The position numbers and the translations under genes are program-made. Below, piece by piece: positions 17,181 to 24,812 of a stretch of 64,000 nucleotides of DNA (positions are counted from its first letter, which is position 1; the number at the start of each line of letters is the position of its first letter). Origin of the DNA: Noviluteimonas sp052115395 (lineage in GTDB: Bacteria > Pseudomonadota > Gammaproteobacteria > Xanthomonadales > Xanthomonadaceae); NCBI GenBank assembly GCA_052115395.1, contig JBFRGO010000001.1. One strand, written 5' to 3'. Under the pieces are notes generated by a model. The model was not told the DNA's origin and searched no databases. It saw only the letters and a program-made list of their open reading frames with translations.

Positions 17181-18332
17181 TTATTTGTAGCGGTTGACGC
17201 CCACGCTGATGTTCGAGGTGATCCCCCGCACCAGGATGTCGCGTTCGACCTTCTGCGAATACCCCGACATCGAGAAGTCGACCCGGTCGACGATGCCGTT
17301 GCGGGCATAGTTACCGTAGAAAACATTCTCGCTGATCTCGCACCCGCTCGTGCCGTCCTGGAGATAGATCCCGGTCGCCGAATTCATGCGGACGGTGCAC
17401 TGCGTGATGGCCATCGCAGTACTGCCGACGGTCACGATGCCGCAACTGCCGTTGTTCGCCACCGTGCAGCGGCGGACGGTGGTGTTCTGCGAGCGCTTGT
17501 AGGCCAGCAGGCCGTACTTGCGGTTGCCGCGCAACACGCAGTTCTCGATCGAGACGTGGTCGGCGATGCCCGGGTCGTCGGGTTCGATGTCGATGCCGCA
17601 CTCCGGCGCCGTGCCGTTGCTGTAGGAGAACTCGCTGTCGCGGATGGTGATGTTGGTGCCGCGGCCGATGGACAGGCCTTGCCGGCGGTTGTTCGTGGAA
17701 ACGATGTTGGACACCACGATGTCTTCGCAGGGGATGGGCGCGGCACCGAACACCAGCGCGGCACCGATCGACATGCCGTCGCCCCAACAATCGGACAGGC
17801 GCATGTCGCGCACCGTGACGCGCTGGCAGCCGCGCACGAACACGCCGTGCCCCCACTCGCCCGTCGACCCCAGGTGCCCGTAGCGGTCGCCGATGACCTG
17901 CCCGCCCGAGATCTCCACGTCGGTCACCTTGTAGGCGTAGACCACGTAGGCCTTGTCCAGGGTGTTCGGCTTGCAGACCAGGATCGCCTTGGGATCCAGT
18001 TGCAGGTGCATGTTGCTGCGCAGGTTGATCGACCTGGCCGCATCGATCAGGTAACGCCCCGCCGGCACGAACACCGTGCCCCCCTCGGCGGGCAATGCCT
18101 GGATCGCGGCGTTGATCGCCGCGGTGTCGTCGCGCGTGCCGTCGCCCTTCGCGCCGAAGTCGCGCACGTCGAGCGCGGCGCTTCCCCGAACGCGCGCGAT
18201 CGGCAGATACACCGCGTTGGACATCGCCGCGGCACCGAACGCCGTGCTCCCCAGCACGACCGGCGCCGCCACCATCAACGCATTGCGCAGGAAGGCACGC
18301 CGCGCAAGCTTCGCCTCACCGAGTCCGTCCAT
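17181..18332 (-). CDS. Tat-exported right-handed beta-helix protein (pectate lyase superfamily), copy B
   Basis: The N terminus has a twin-arginine signal (LARRAFLRNALMVAAPVVLG, residues about 9-28). The domain then starts VRDFGAKGDGTRDDTAAINA, the signature of the Pectate_lyase_3/glycosyl hydrolase 28-like group, and continues as parallel beta-helix coils (GMSIGAA, RQGLSIGRGTNITIRDS, GIVTVGSTAMAITQC). Length is 383 residues. Such proteins lyse or epimerise acidic polysaccharides, but I see no residue pattern that fixes the reaction. It is a paralogue of the next gene upstream (18474-19544) and is followed by a strong terminator. Confidence 0.85.
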   Translation of the reverse strand: MDGLGEAKLARRAFLRNALMVAAPVVLGSTAFGAAAMSNAVYLPIARVRGSAALDVRDFGAKGDGTRDDTAAINAAIQALPAEGGTVFVPAGRYLIDAARSINLRSNMHLQLDPKAILVCKPNTLDKAYVVYAYKVTDVEISGGQVIGDRYGHLGSTGEWGHGVFVRGCQRVTVRDMRLSDCWGDGMSIGAALVFGAAPIPCEDIVVSNIVSTNNRRQGLSIGRGTNITIRDSEFSYSNGTAPECGIDIEPDDPGIADHVSIENCVLRGNRKYGLLAYKRSQNTTVRRCTVANNGSCGIVTVGSTAMAITQCTVRMNSATGIYLQDGTSGCEISENVFYGNYARNGIVDRVDFSMSGYSQKVERDILVRGITSNISVGVNRYK

Positions 18333-18473
18333 CCCCGACCCTCCCCTTCACGCCCTGCTAACAAGGCGTTGCGGGCCGATCTTGGTCGTCGGTTGGCGTG
18401 AATACACGCACCAAATGCGCGAAACGTGGACGCCGCCTCCAATTCACCCAGCTGACTGGGGGAAATCGGGGGT

Positions 18474-19544
18474 CTAGTCGAGGCGGTTGTCGCCCGAGAC
18501 CTTGGGCAGGGAGGCGTCTTCGGCCACTTCCAGGTTGTGCGCCCAGCGCGGATCGGTGCCGAAGGTCGGCTTGCGCGGGCGGCCAGGCGCGTTGTCGGAG
18601 AAGGTGTTGCCGGAGATATCGACGTTGCGGGCCTGCTTGCGCAGCGCGATGCCGACCTTCGCATTGCCGCGGATGCGGTTGCCGCGGATCGACAGGCCCT
18701 GCGTGCCCACCGCGAGGATCCCCGGATTACGGTTGTCCTCGATCGTGCAATCGCGGATCAACACATCCTGCGTGTCGTGCCACACCTGGATGCCCGGGCC
18801 GAGATTGCGGCGGACCAGGCACCGTTCGATGCGCACGTCCTTCGCCATGTCGCCCTTGTCGGGCTCCACGTCGATGCCGGCCATGGGCGCGGTGCCGCCG
18901 GTGTCGGCCATCTCGCAATCGTGCACCCACACGCGGCGCGATCGGCCGACGGTGAGGCCCTGCCTGCGATTGCCGATGAATTTGACGTTGGCGATTTCGA
19001 TGTCCGTGCTCGGGCGCAGGTCGTCGCGACTGCGCTTCTTGCCGCCGATCGAAATCCCGTCGCCCCAGCAGCGCGAGATCTGCATGTCGCGCACGACCAC
19101 GCGCACGCCGTCGTAGATCGCGATGCCGTGCCCCCACTCGCCGTCCGTGCCGAGGTGGCGGTCGCGATCGCCGACGATGCGGCCGCCGCTGATGCGCACG
19201 TCGGTCACCGCCTGCACCAGCAGCACGTAGGCGCGCGGCGCGGCGTTGGGGATCGCATGCAACTCGGCGCCGCGCGCCATCTTCAGATGGATGCCGCTGC
19301 GCAGGCGCACGCTGTGGAGGGGATCGATGCGGTAGATGCCGCTGGGGACATTGACGGTGCCGCCATCGGGCAGCGCATCGATCGCCTGCTGGAAGGCTTG
19401 CGTGTCGTCGTTGGCACCATCGCCGTGCGCACCGAAGTCGCGGACGCTCACCTTGCGGGCGGATTTCGCGAACGCCTCGCGCCCAAGCGCGAGCATCGTG
19501 CCGGTGCCCGCCAGGCGCGCGAGCAACGAACGTCGCGAAATCAA
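18474..19544 (-). CDS. Tat-exported right-handed beta-helix protein, copy A
   Basis: This 356-residue paralogue of the 17181 protein has a twin-arginine start (ISRRSLLARLAGTG), then VRDFGAHGDGANDDTQAFQQ and beta-helix coils. The two proteins share GEWGHG, RVVVRDM/RVTVRDM, CWGDG(I/M)SIG, NRRQGL(T/S)(V/I)GR and GIDVEPD/GIDIEPD, so they come from one duplication. The likely start is TTG 19544, which overlaps the upstream asparagine-synthase stop by four bases. The enzymatic role on the exported polymer (lyase, hydrolase or epimerase) is inferred. A gap of 141 bases separates it from copy B and holds no recognisable gene. Confidence 0.85.
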   Translation of the reverse strand: MISRRSLLARLAGTGTMLALGREAFAKSARKVSVRDFGAHGDGANDDTQAFQQAIDALPDGGTVNVPSGIYRIDPLHSVRLRSGIHLKMARGAELHAIPNAAPRAYVLLVQAVTDVRISGGRIVGDRDRHLGTDGEWGHGIAIYDGVRVVVRDMQISRCWGDGISIGGKKRSRDDLRPSTDIEIANVKFIGNRRQGLTVGRSRRVWVHDCEMADTGGTAPMAGIDVEPDKGDMAKDVRIERCLVRRNLGPGIQVWHDTQDVLIRDCTIEDNRNPGILAVGTQGLSIRGNRIRGNAKVGIALRKQARNVDISGNTFSDNAPGRPRKPTFGTDPRWAHNLEVAEDASLPKVSGDNRLD

Positions 19545-20935
19545 CGCGCCGCCCGGCCTGTCAGCCACGGCAGCAACACCGCGAGCAGGTAGAACTTGGA
19601 GGCGTGATACTTGTTGTCCATGCGCGAACGATTGCGTTCGAGCCAGTGCGTCGCACCCGGCAGCATGTAGCGCGCTTCGCGCGACTGCGCATGCACCGCG
19701 TCGAAGCGCGTCTTGGCCAGGCCGCGCACGTCGAAGCGGAAGCTGCCCTTGTGCGCGACGTACGGCAGGTTCGAAAACCGCGTCGCGATGTGTTGCCGCA
19801 CCAGCACCTTGCTCATGCCGGTGACCGGATCCATCTGCAATTCGGCCGGCACTTCGTTGTAGACCCAATCGCAGAAGTGCGCATCGCAGAAGGGATAGGC
19901 GATCTTCAGCCCCGTCGCTTCGGCGGTATAGATGCCCTTGGCGAAGCCGCCCGCGGCCGCGGCGATCGACAGCGAGATGACGCGATACTCCTCGTCGCTG
20001 GTCGCCGACTGGATTTCCGACAGGAACGGCACCAGCCGGTCGCGCGAGCGCCGCGAGATGCCGTGCCCGAACAATTCGTCGACTTCACCGTCGGTGAAGC
20101 GCGAACCCGGGAACACGCGCTCCACGGCGTTCATCTGCAAGGTGCCGAGCGCGAAGCACAACTCGAAGTTGTTGCTCACCCACGGCAGTTCGGTGGCCAT
20201 GCGCGGCAGGCGGATCCCGCGCGCGAGCCACTTGAGCACCTTGTATTGCGAATTGACCGGAATGCCGAAGTACGTGTCCGATCCCAGCCCGTCGACCATC
20301 CCGTCGCCGCCGCCGGCCTGGATTTCGAAGGCCAGGTCGACATACGACAGCAACGCGAAGTCCGCCGTCAGCGACGGCATGTGCTGGACGATGGACAGAT
20401 AGCGGTCGTACGCGCGCGCCGGATCGCACACCATGGATTCGTGCCGCAGGCCGAGCGTCGTCGCGACGACTTTCGCCGATTCGACTTCGTTCTCTTCCAC
20501 GCCGCCGAGATAGGTGATGCACGTTGTGTCGGGCCTCGCATCGGCGAGCGCGATCGCCAGCGTCGTCGAATCCTTGCCGCCGCTCTGCAGCGACCACGGG
20601 CCGCGCATCGTCGCGCAACTGGATTCGATCGCCTGGCACAGGTGCGAATGGTAGGCATCGACCCAATGCTTGCTCGGCGTGGCCTTGGCATCGCGCCGCT
20701 TGCCGCTGTCGCGCCAACGGAAACCGTAGGCCGTCGACCCTTGCGGATCGCGACCGGCCAGGTTCGCCGACAGCGAATCCATGTCCTGCCCTTCGAAGAT
20801 CGAATGCGGCGGATACACGAAGCCATTGCGCAACACGTCGGCCACCGAGACCGCGTCGATCGGCCGGGCCGTCGAATGCGCCGGTGGCGGCGGCGCGAGC
20901 GTCGCCTGCATGGGTTGCGGGATCACGAGGCTCAC
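19541..20935 (-). CDS. Glutaminase-less asparagine-synthase-like amidotransferase, copy 2
   Basis: This 464-residue protein has an adenylating asparagine-synthase C-terminal domain: the PP-loop SGGKDSTTLAIALADA (SGGKDST at residues about 118-124), TYLGGVEENEVESAK and VDGLGSDTYFG. It lacks the N-terminal Ntn glutaminase domain and its Cys-2. Only the hinge-like VLRNGFVYPPHSIFEG remains, so ammonia or an amine must come from elsewhere. Such enzymes form amide bonds by activating a carboxylate as acyl-AMP. It is probably cytoplasmic. The start is GTG 20935 overlapping the copy 1 stop (GTGA). The substrate may be a uronic acid or an amino-acid substituent of the polymer; this is inferred. Confidence 0.82.
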   Translation of the reverse strand: MSLVIPQPMQATLAPPPPAHSTARPIDAVSVADVLRNGFVYPPHSIFEGQDMDSLSANLAGRDPQGSTAYGFRWRDSGKRRDAKATPSKHWVDAYHSHLCQAIESSCATMRGPWSLQSGGKDSTTLAIALADARPDTTCITYLGGVEENEVESAKVVATTLGLRHESMVCDPARAYDRYLSIVQHMPSLTADFALLSYVDLAFEIQAGGGDGMVDGLGSDTYFGIPVNSQYKVLKWLARGIRLPRMATELPWVSNNFELCFALGTLQMNAVERVFPGSRFTDGEVDELFGHGISRRSRDRLVPFLSEIQSATSDEEYRVISLSIAAAAGGFAKGIYTAEATGLKIAYPFCDAHFCDWVYNEVPAELQMDPVTGMSKVLVRQHIATRFSNLPYVAHKGSFRFDVRGLAKTRFDAVHAQSREARYMLPGATHWLERNRSRMDNKYHASKFYLLAVLLPWLTGRAAR

Positions 20936-22410
20936 GGCAGCGTCGGGCGGGTGCGATGCAACTGGATCCAGGGGAGCACCACGGCCAGCAGGTAGAACTT
21001 CGAGGCGTGGTACTTGTTGCCCAGGCGATGGCGATTGCGTTCGAGCCACGTCACCGCGCCGGGCAACACGTCGCGCGCCTGCACGGCGAAATCGTGGACG
21101 GTGTCGAAACGTTTTTCCGCAAGGCCGCGCACGTCGAAGCGGAAGCTGCCCTTCTTCTTCACGTACGGCAATTCGGGGAAACGCGTGGCGATATGGTTAC
21201 GGACGAGCACCTTGTTCATCCTGGTCTGCGGGTCGATCATCTGGTGTGGGGGTACTTCCCGATACACCCACTCCCTGAAACGCACATCGCAGAACGGATA
21301 GGACGCGTGCATGCCGAGCGCGCTGCAGGTGTACAGGCCCTTGGCGAATGCACCGGCCGAACCGGCGATCGACGTCGACATGTCGCGCCACTCGTCCAGG
21401 CTGGTGGCCGAGGCGATTTCCGCCATGAACGGCTTCAGGCGCGCCCGCGAAGCCTGCGAAACCGGCCTTCCGAAGATTTCGTCGGTTTCCGCGTCGGTGA
21501 ACCGCGAACCGGGGAACACCCGTTCGATGGAGTTCATCTGCAAGGTGCCGAGCAGGAAGCAGAGTTCGAAACTGCTGGAGACCAGCGGTAGCTCGGAGAG
21601 CGTGGATGGCAGGCGCACGCCGCGGGCCAGGCGCATCAGCGTCTTTTGCTGGCGCGACATCGGCGTGCCGAAGTAGCTGTCCGCACCGAGCCCGTCGATC
21701 ACGCCGTGGCCGCCATGGCCGGCGATTTCGGTCGCCAGGTCCACGTAGGACAGCAACGCGAAGTCGGCGGTCAGCAAGGGCATGCGATCGGCGATCGCAA
21801 GGTACCGGTCGTACGCGCGGCCCGGATCGCACTGCAGCGTTTCGTGGCGCAGGCCGAGCGTGCGCGCGACGAAGGTGGCCGAATCGATTTCGTTTTCCTC
21901 GCGACCGCCCAGATAGGTGATGCACGTGGTGTCGGGGCGCGCGTCGGCCACCGCGATGGCGAGCGTCGTGGAATCCTTGCCGCCGCTCTGCAGCAGCCAG
22001 GGCGAACCGACATCGCGCGTGGATTCGGAAACCGCTTCGCACAGCAGGCGGTGGTAAGTGCCGACCCAATCCATGTCGTGGTCGGGATGGCCTTCGGTGT
22101 CGGCGCGCTTGCCCGAATCGCGGAACTTGAAGTGGAACTCCGGCGAGGCCTGCATGTCCTGCGAGGGCGAGAAGCCGAAGGTCACCAGCTTGATGTCTTC
22201 GAAGATCGAGTGCGGCGGATAGACGAAGGCGTTGCGCAGGATGTCTGCGACGGAAACCATGTCGATGTTGCGTGTCGGCGCATCGCTCCGGGACACGCCC
22301 GAGAAATCCGGGCGCCCGTAGTAAGGCGACATGGTGATCTGCAGCGGTCCCCGGTGGGTTCCCACCGGGGAGGAGAAGGTGCGCGCGTCGAGCGTGGTCG
22401 TGGCGTTCAT
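20932..22410 (-). CDS. Glutaminase-less asparagine-synthase-like amidotransferase, copy 1
   Basis: This is a 492-residue paralogue of the next gene, with the same order: hinge ILRNAFVYPPHSIFEDIK (about 58-75), PP-loop QSGGKDSTTLAIA (SGGKDST 142-148), TYLGGREENEID, and DGLGADSYFG (239-248), where AsnB has a glutamate after the aspartate. No glutaminase domain is present. The C-terminal halves are closely similar (GSFRFDVRGLA, NKYHASKFYLLAV). The ATG at 22410 lies 4 bases after the wzc stop. It is likely to act on a sugar or lipid-linked sugar in the cytoplasm, together with copy 2 as two steps or a heteromer (inferred). Confidence 0.82.
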   Translation of the reverse strand: MNATTTLDARTFSSPVGTHRGPLQITMSPYYGRPDFSGVSRSDAPTRNIDMVSVADILRNAFVYPPHSIFEDIKLVTFGFSPSQDMQASPEFHFKFRDSGKRADTEGHPDHDMDWVGTYHRLLCEAVSESTRDVGSPWLLQSGGKDSTTLAIAVADARPDTTCITYLGGREENEIDSATFVARTLGLRHETLQCDPGRAYDRYLAIADRMPLLTADFALLSYVDLATEIAGHGGHGVIDGLGADSYFGTPMSRQQKTLMRLARGVRLPSTLSELPLVSSSFELCFLLGTLQMNSIERVFPGSRFTDAETDEIFGRPVSQASRARLKPFMAEIASATSLDEWRDMSTSIAGSAGAFAKGLYTCSALGMHASYPFCDVRFREWVYREVPPHQMIDPQTRMNKVLVRNHIATRFPELPYVKKKGSFRFDVRGLAEKRFDTVHDFAVQARDVLPGAVTWLERNRHRLGNKYHASKFYLLAVVLPWIQLHRTRPTLP

Positions 22411-22414
22411 GGGG

Positions 22415-24676
22415 TCAGCGATAGGCCTTGTGCGTTCCGGTCTGCTGGCTCGGGAGATATTCGTAATAGGTGTAGGCGTAGTGGCCACCGCTGCGCTTCT
22501 GCACACCGTTGAAGATGGCGCCCTTCACTTCCACGCCGTTCTGTTCCAGGCGCTGCTTGGCCAGCGCGATCTCGCGCTGCTGGTTCAGGCCGAAGCGCAC
22601 CACCATCAGGCAGGTGCCGACCATGTGGCCGATCACCGCCGCATCGGTCACCGCCAGCACCGGCGGCGTATCGATGATCACGATGTCGTAGTTCGGGCCG
22701 ACCTGTTCCAGCAATTCGTTGAACGCCGGGTTCATCAGCAACTCGGAGGGATTCGGCGGAATCGCACCGCGCGAAATGAACGACATGTTGTCGGCGCCCG
22801 CGACCTTGCGGATGGCTTCCTCCAGCGGAATCTGGCCGGCGATCAATTCCGACAGGCCGCCTTCCGAACGCACGCCCACCGCATGGTGCAAGGTGCCGCG
22901 GCGCATGTCGGCGTCGATCAGCAACACGCGCTGGCCGGCCTGCGCCATCGTCACCGCGAGGTTGGCGCAGACGAAGGTCTTGCCGACACCCGGGCTGGGC
23001 GCGGAAATCATCAGCAGATTGTTCTTCGTCTTGAAGCGCGCGAAGTGCAGGCTCGTGCGCAGGCTGCGCAAGGCTTCCATCGCAAGATCCGTCGGCGAGC
23101 TCAGTGCGAGCAAGCGCTGGTGGCCCTGGGCGAAACGCTGCGGATTGACCGTGAGCTCGCGGCCGCGTTCGCTGTAGGGGATCGACGCATAGACCGGCAG
23201 GCCGAGCAGTTCGATGTCGGCCGGGTCTTCCACGCCGCGACGCATCATCTGGCGCAGCAACACGAAGGCGAACATCAGCAGCGCGCCGAGCAGCGTGCCG
23301 CCGGCGATCACCGGGATCGGCTTGGGCCACGCGGGGCTTTCGTAGTCGACGGCGGCCGGATCGATGACGCGCGCATTGCCGATCGCGCTGGCGCGCGCGA
23401 TGTCGAGCTGCTGCGCCTGGTCGAGCAGGCTGGCGTAGGTCTGGTTGGTGACTTCCACGTCGCGCGTCAGGCGGAACAGGTTCTGCTGCGTTTCCGGCAA
23501 GGCGGCGATCTGTCCGCGCAACTGGCCCTTCTGCGCTTCGAACTGGCCGATCTGCGCGAGCAGCGCCTTGTAGGTCGGGTGGTTCGGGGTGAAGCGGCTC
23601 GCCAGGTCCGCCTGCTGGATGCGCAACTGGCTGATCGCCGAGTCGATCGACACCGTCTGGTTGAGCAGCGACTGGTTCTGCACGGTGACATCGAGCGTCT
23701 GCGTGCGCGTCTGGTAATCGGTCAGCGCGGCCTGCGCCTTGTCCAATTCCTTGCGCACGATGGGCAGCTGGCGCTTGACGAACTGCAGGCGCTTGGCCGC
23801 TTCGGCCGAGTTGCGCGCCACGTTCTGGTGCACGTACGCGCGGCTGATCTGCTCGAGCACCGAGCGGGCGAGGATCGGGTCTTCGCTCTGGTAGCTCAGC
23901 GCGATCACGCCCGAATCGCGGCCCTGCTCGCTCGCGCTGATGTCCTTGCGCAGTTGCGAGAGGATCGCCAGCGTGTTCAAGCGCGTGACGTCGAAACGCA
24001 TGCCGGGGTTGGCGGCCATGCCGCGCACCAGCACGTTGACGCCCGCGGCCTGCGCCGGCTTGCCGACGATGCCGTTGACCAGGATGTCGCCGTCGGGGTC
24101 ATAGAGCGTGTAGCGGTTCGAGTCGCCGGCCACGAGCTTGAGAGGCTGGTCGACCAGTTCGGCCGGCACGTCCAGGCGCGAGATCGACACGCTGTCGCCG
24201 CCCCAGCCGTAACGCGAGAGGCCGAACCACGGCGCGTTGACGTCGTTCGGGCGGTCGGAGGAGAAGTTGCGCGCGATGTAATTGCCGAACACCGGGAAGC
24301 GCGCGGGCTTGACCTGCACGTCCAGGTCCAGGTTGTCGAGCGCTTCGCTGAGCACGCTGCGCGAGGTGAGCAACTGGATTTCGGTGGCGGCCGGGGATTC
24401 GGCGGCGGTGGACTGCGCGGCCGAATTCGCCGACAGGCCCGGGAAGGTCGGCGTGCGCCGCTCGACCTGCACCGTCGCATTGGCTTCGTACTTCGGCGTG
24501 GCCAGGACGCAATACAACACGCTCGCCAGGAAGAACATCAATGTGCCGAAGAGGATCGCTTTCTTGTGGTCGCCCACCGTCGTGAACAGCGTGCGCAGGT
24601 CGATCTCCTCGTCACGCACCGAGGTGGGCGCGATGTGGGGAGGCGGCGTCGTGCGGTTGGAGAGGTAGGTCGCCAT
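22415..24676 (-). CDS. Wzc-type tyrosine autokinase / chain-length regulator
   Basis: This 753-residue BY-kinase is fused to its Wzz domain. An N-terminal TM (about residues 40-58), a periplasmic Wzz region with coiled coils, a second TM (about 445-465), then the kinase: Walker A SAPSPGVGKTFVCANLA, A' LLIDADMRRGTLHH, B DIVIIDTPPVLAVTDA. A tyrosine cluster lies at the C terminus (Y733, Y735, Y737, Y738, Y740, Y752). Cycling of tail phosphorylation controls polymerisation and export with Wza. The phosphatase partner is encoded at 27383-27820. Confidence 0.95.
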   Translation of the reverse strand: MATYLSNRTTPPPHIAPTSVRDEEIDLRTLFTTVGDHKKAILFGTLMFFLASVLYCVLATPKYEANATVQVERRTPTFPGLSANSAAQSTAAESPAATEIQLLTSRSVLSEALDNLDLDVQVKPARFPVFGNYIARNFSSDRPNDVNAPWFGLSRYGWGGDSVSISRLDVPAELVDQPLKLVAGDSNRYTLYDPDGDILVNGIVGKPAQAAGVNVLVRGMAANPGMRFDVTRLNTLAILSQLRKDISASEQGRDSGVIALSYQSEDPILARSVLEQISRAYVHQNVARNSAEAAKRLQFVKRQLPIVRKELDKAQAALTDYQTRTQTLDVTVQNQSLLNQTVSIDSAISQLRIQQADLASRFTPNHPTYKALLAQIGQFEAQKGQLRGQIAALPETQQNLFRLTRDVEVTNQTYASLLDQAQQLDIARASAIGNARVIDPAAVDYESPAWPKPIPVIAGGTLLGALLMFAFVLLRQMMRRGVEDPADIELLGLPVYASIPYSERGRELTVNPQRFAQGHQRLLALSSPTDLAMEALRSLRTSLHFARFKTKNNLLMISAPSPGVGKTFVCANLAVTMAQAGQRVLLIDADMRRGTLHHAVGVRSEGGLSELIAGQIPLEEAIRKVAGADNMSFISRGAIPPNPSELLMNPAFNELLEQVGPNYDIVIIDTPPVLAVTDAAVIGHMVGTCLMVVRFGLNQQREIALAKQRLEQNGVEVKGAIFNGVQKRSGGHYAYTYYEYLPSQQTGTHKAYR

Positions 24677-24812
24677 AAATCTCGCTCAGGAAAATGAAAG
24701 GCATCGGTGCGCAGGCATCGACGTTGGAACATCCTTGCTCCGCGGGTACGGCCGCTTCGTGCCGCCGCCCCGCGTCGTTGCCGGCCCCCTGCCGGCCCTC
24801 ATTGGCGGGCGG

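Noticed and set aside
19541..22410. A lasso-peptide biosynthesis pair (asparagine-synthase-like C protein)
   Set aside because: No B1/B2 leader-binding or protease gene and no short precursor lie nearby. The genes are placed within a polysaccharide export locus.
22331..24697. A 788-codon plus-strand open frame
   Set aside because: It is antisense to the wzc gene, which shows full Walker motifs and a tyrosine tail.
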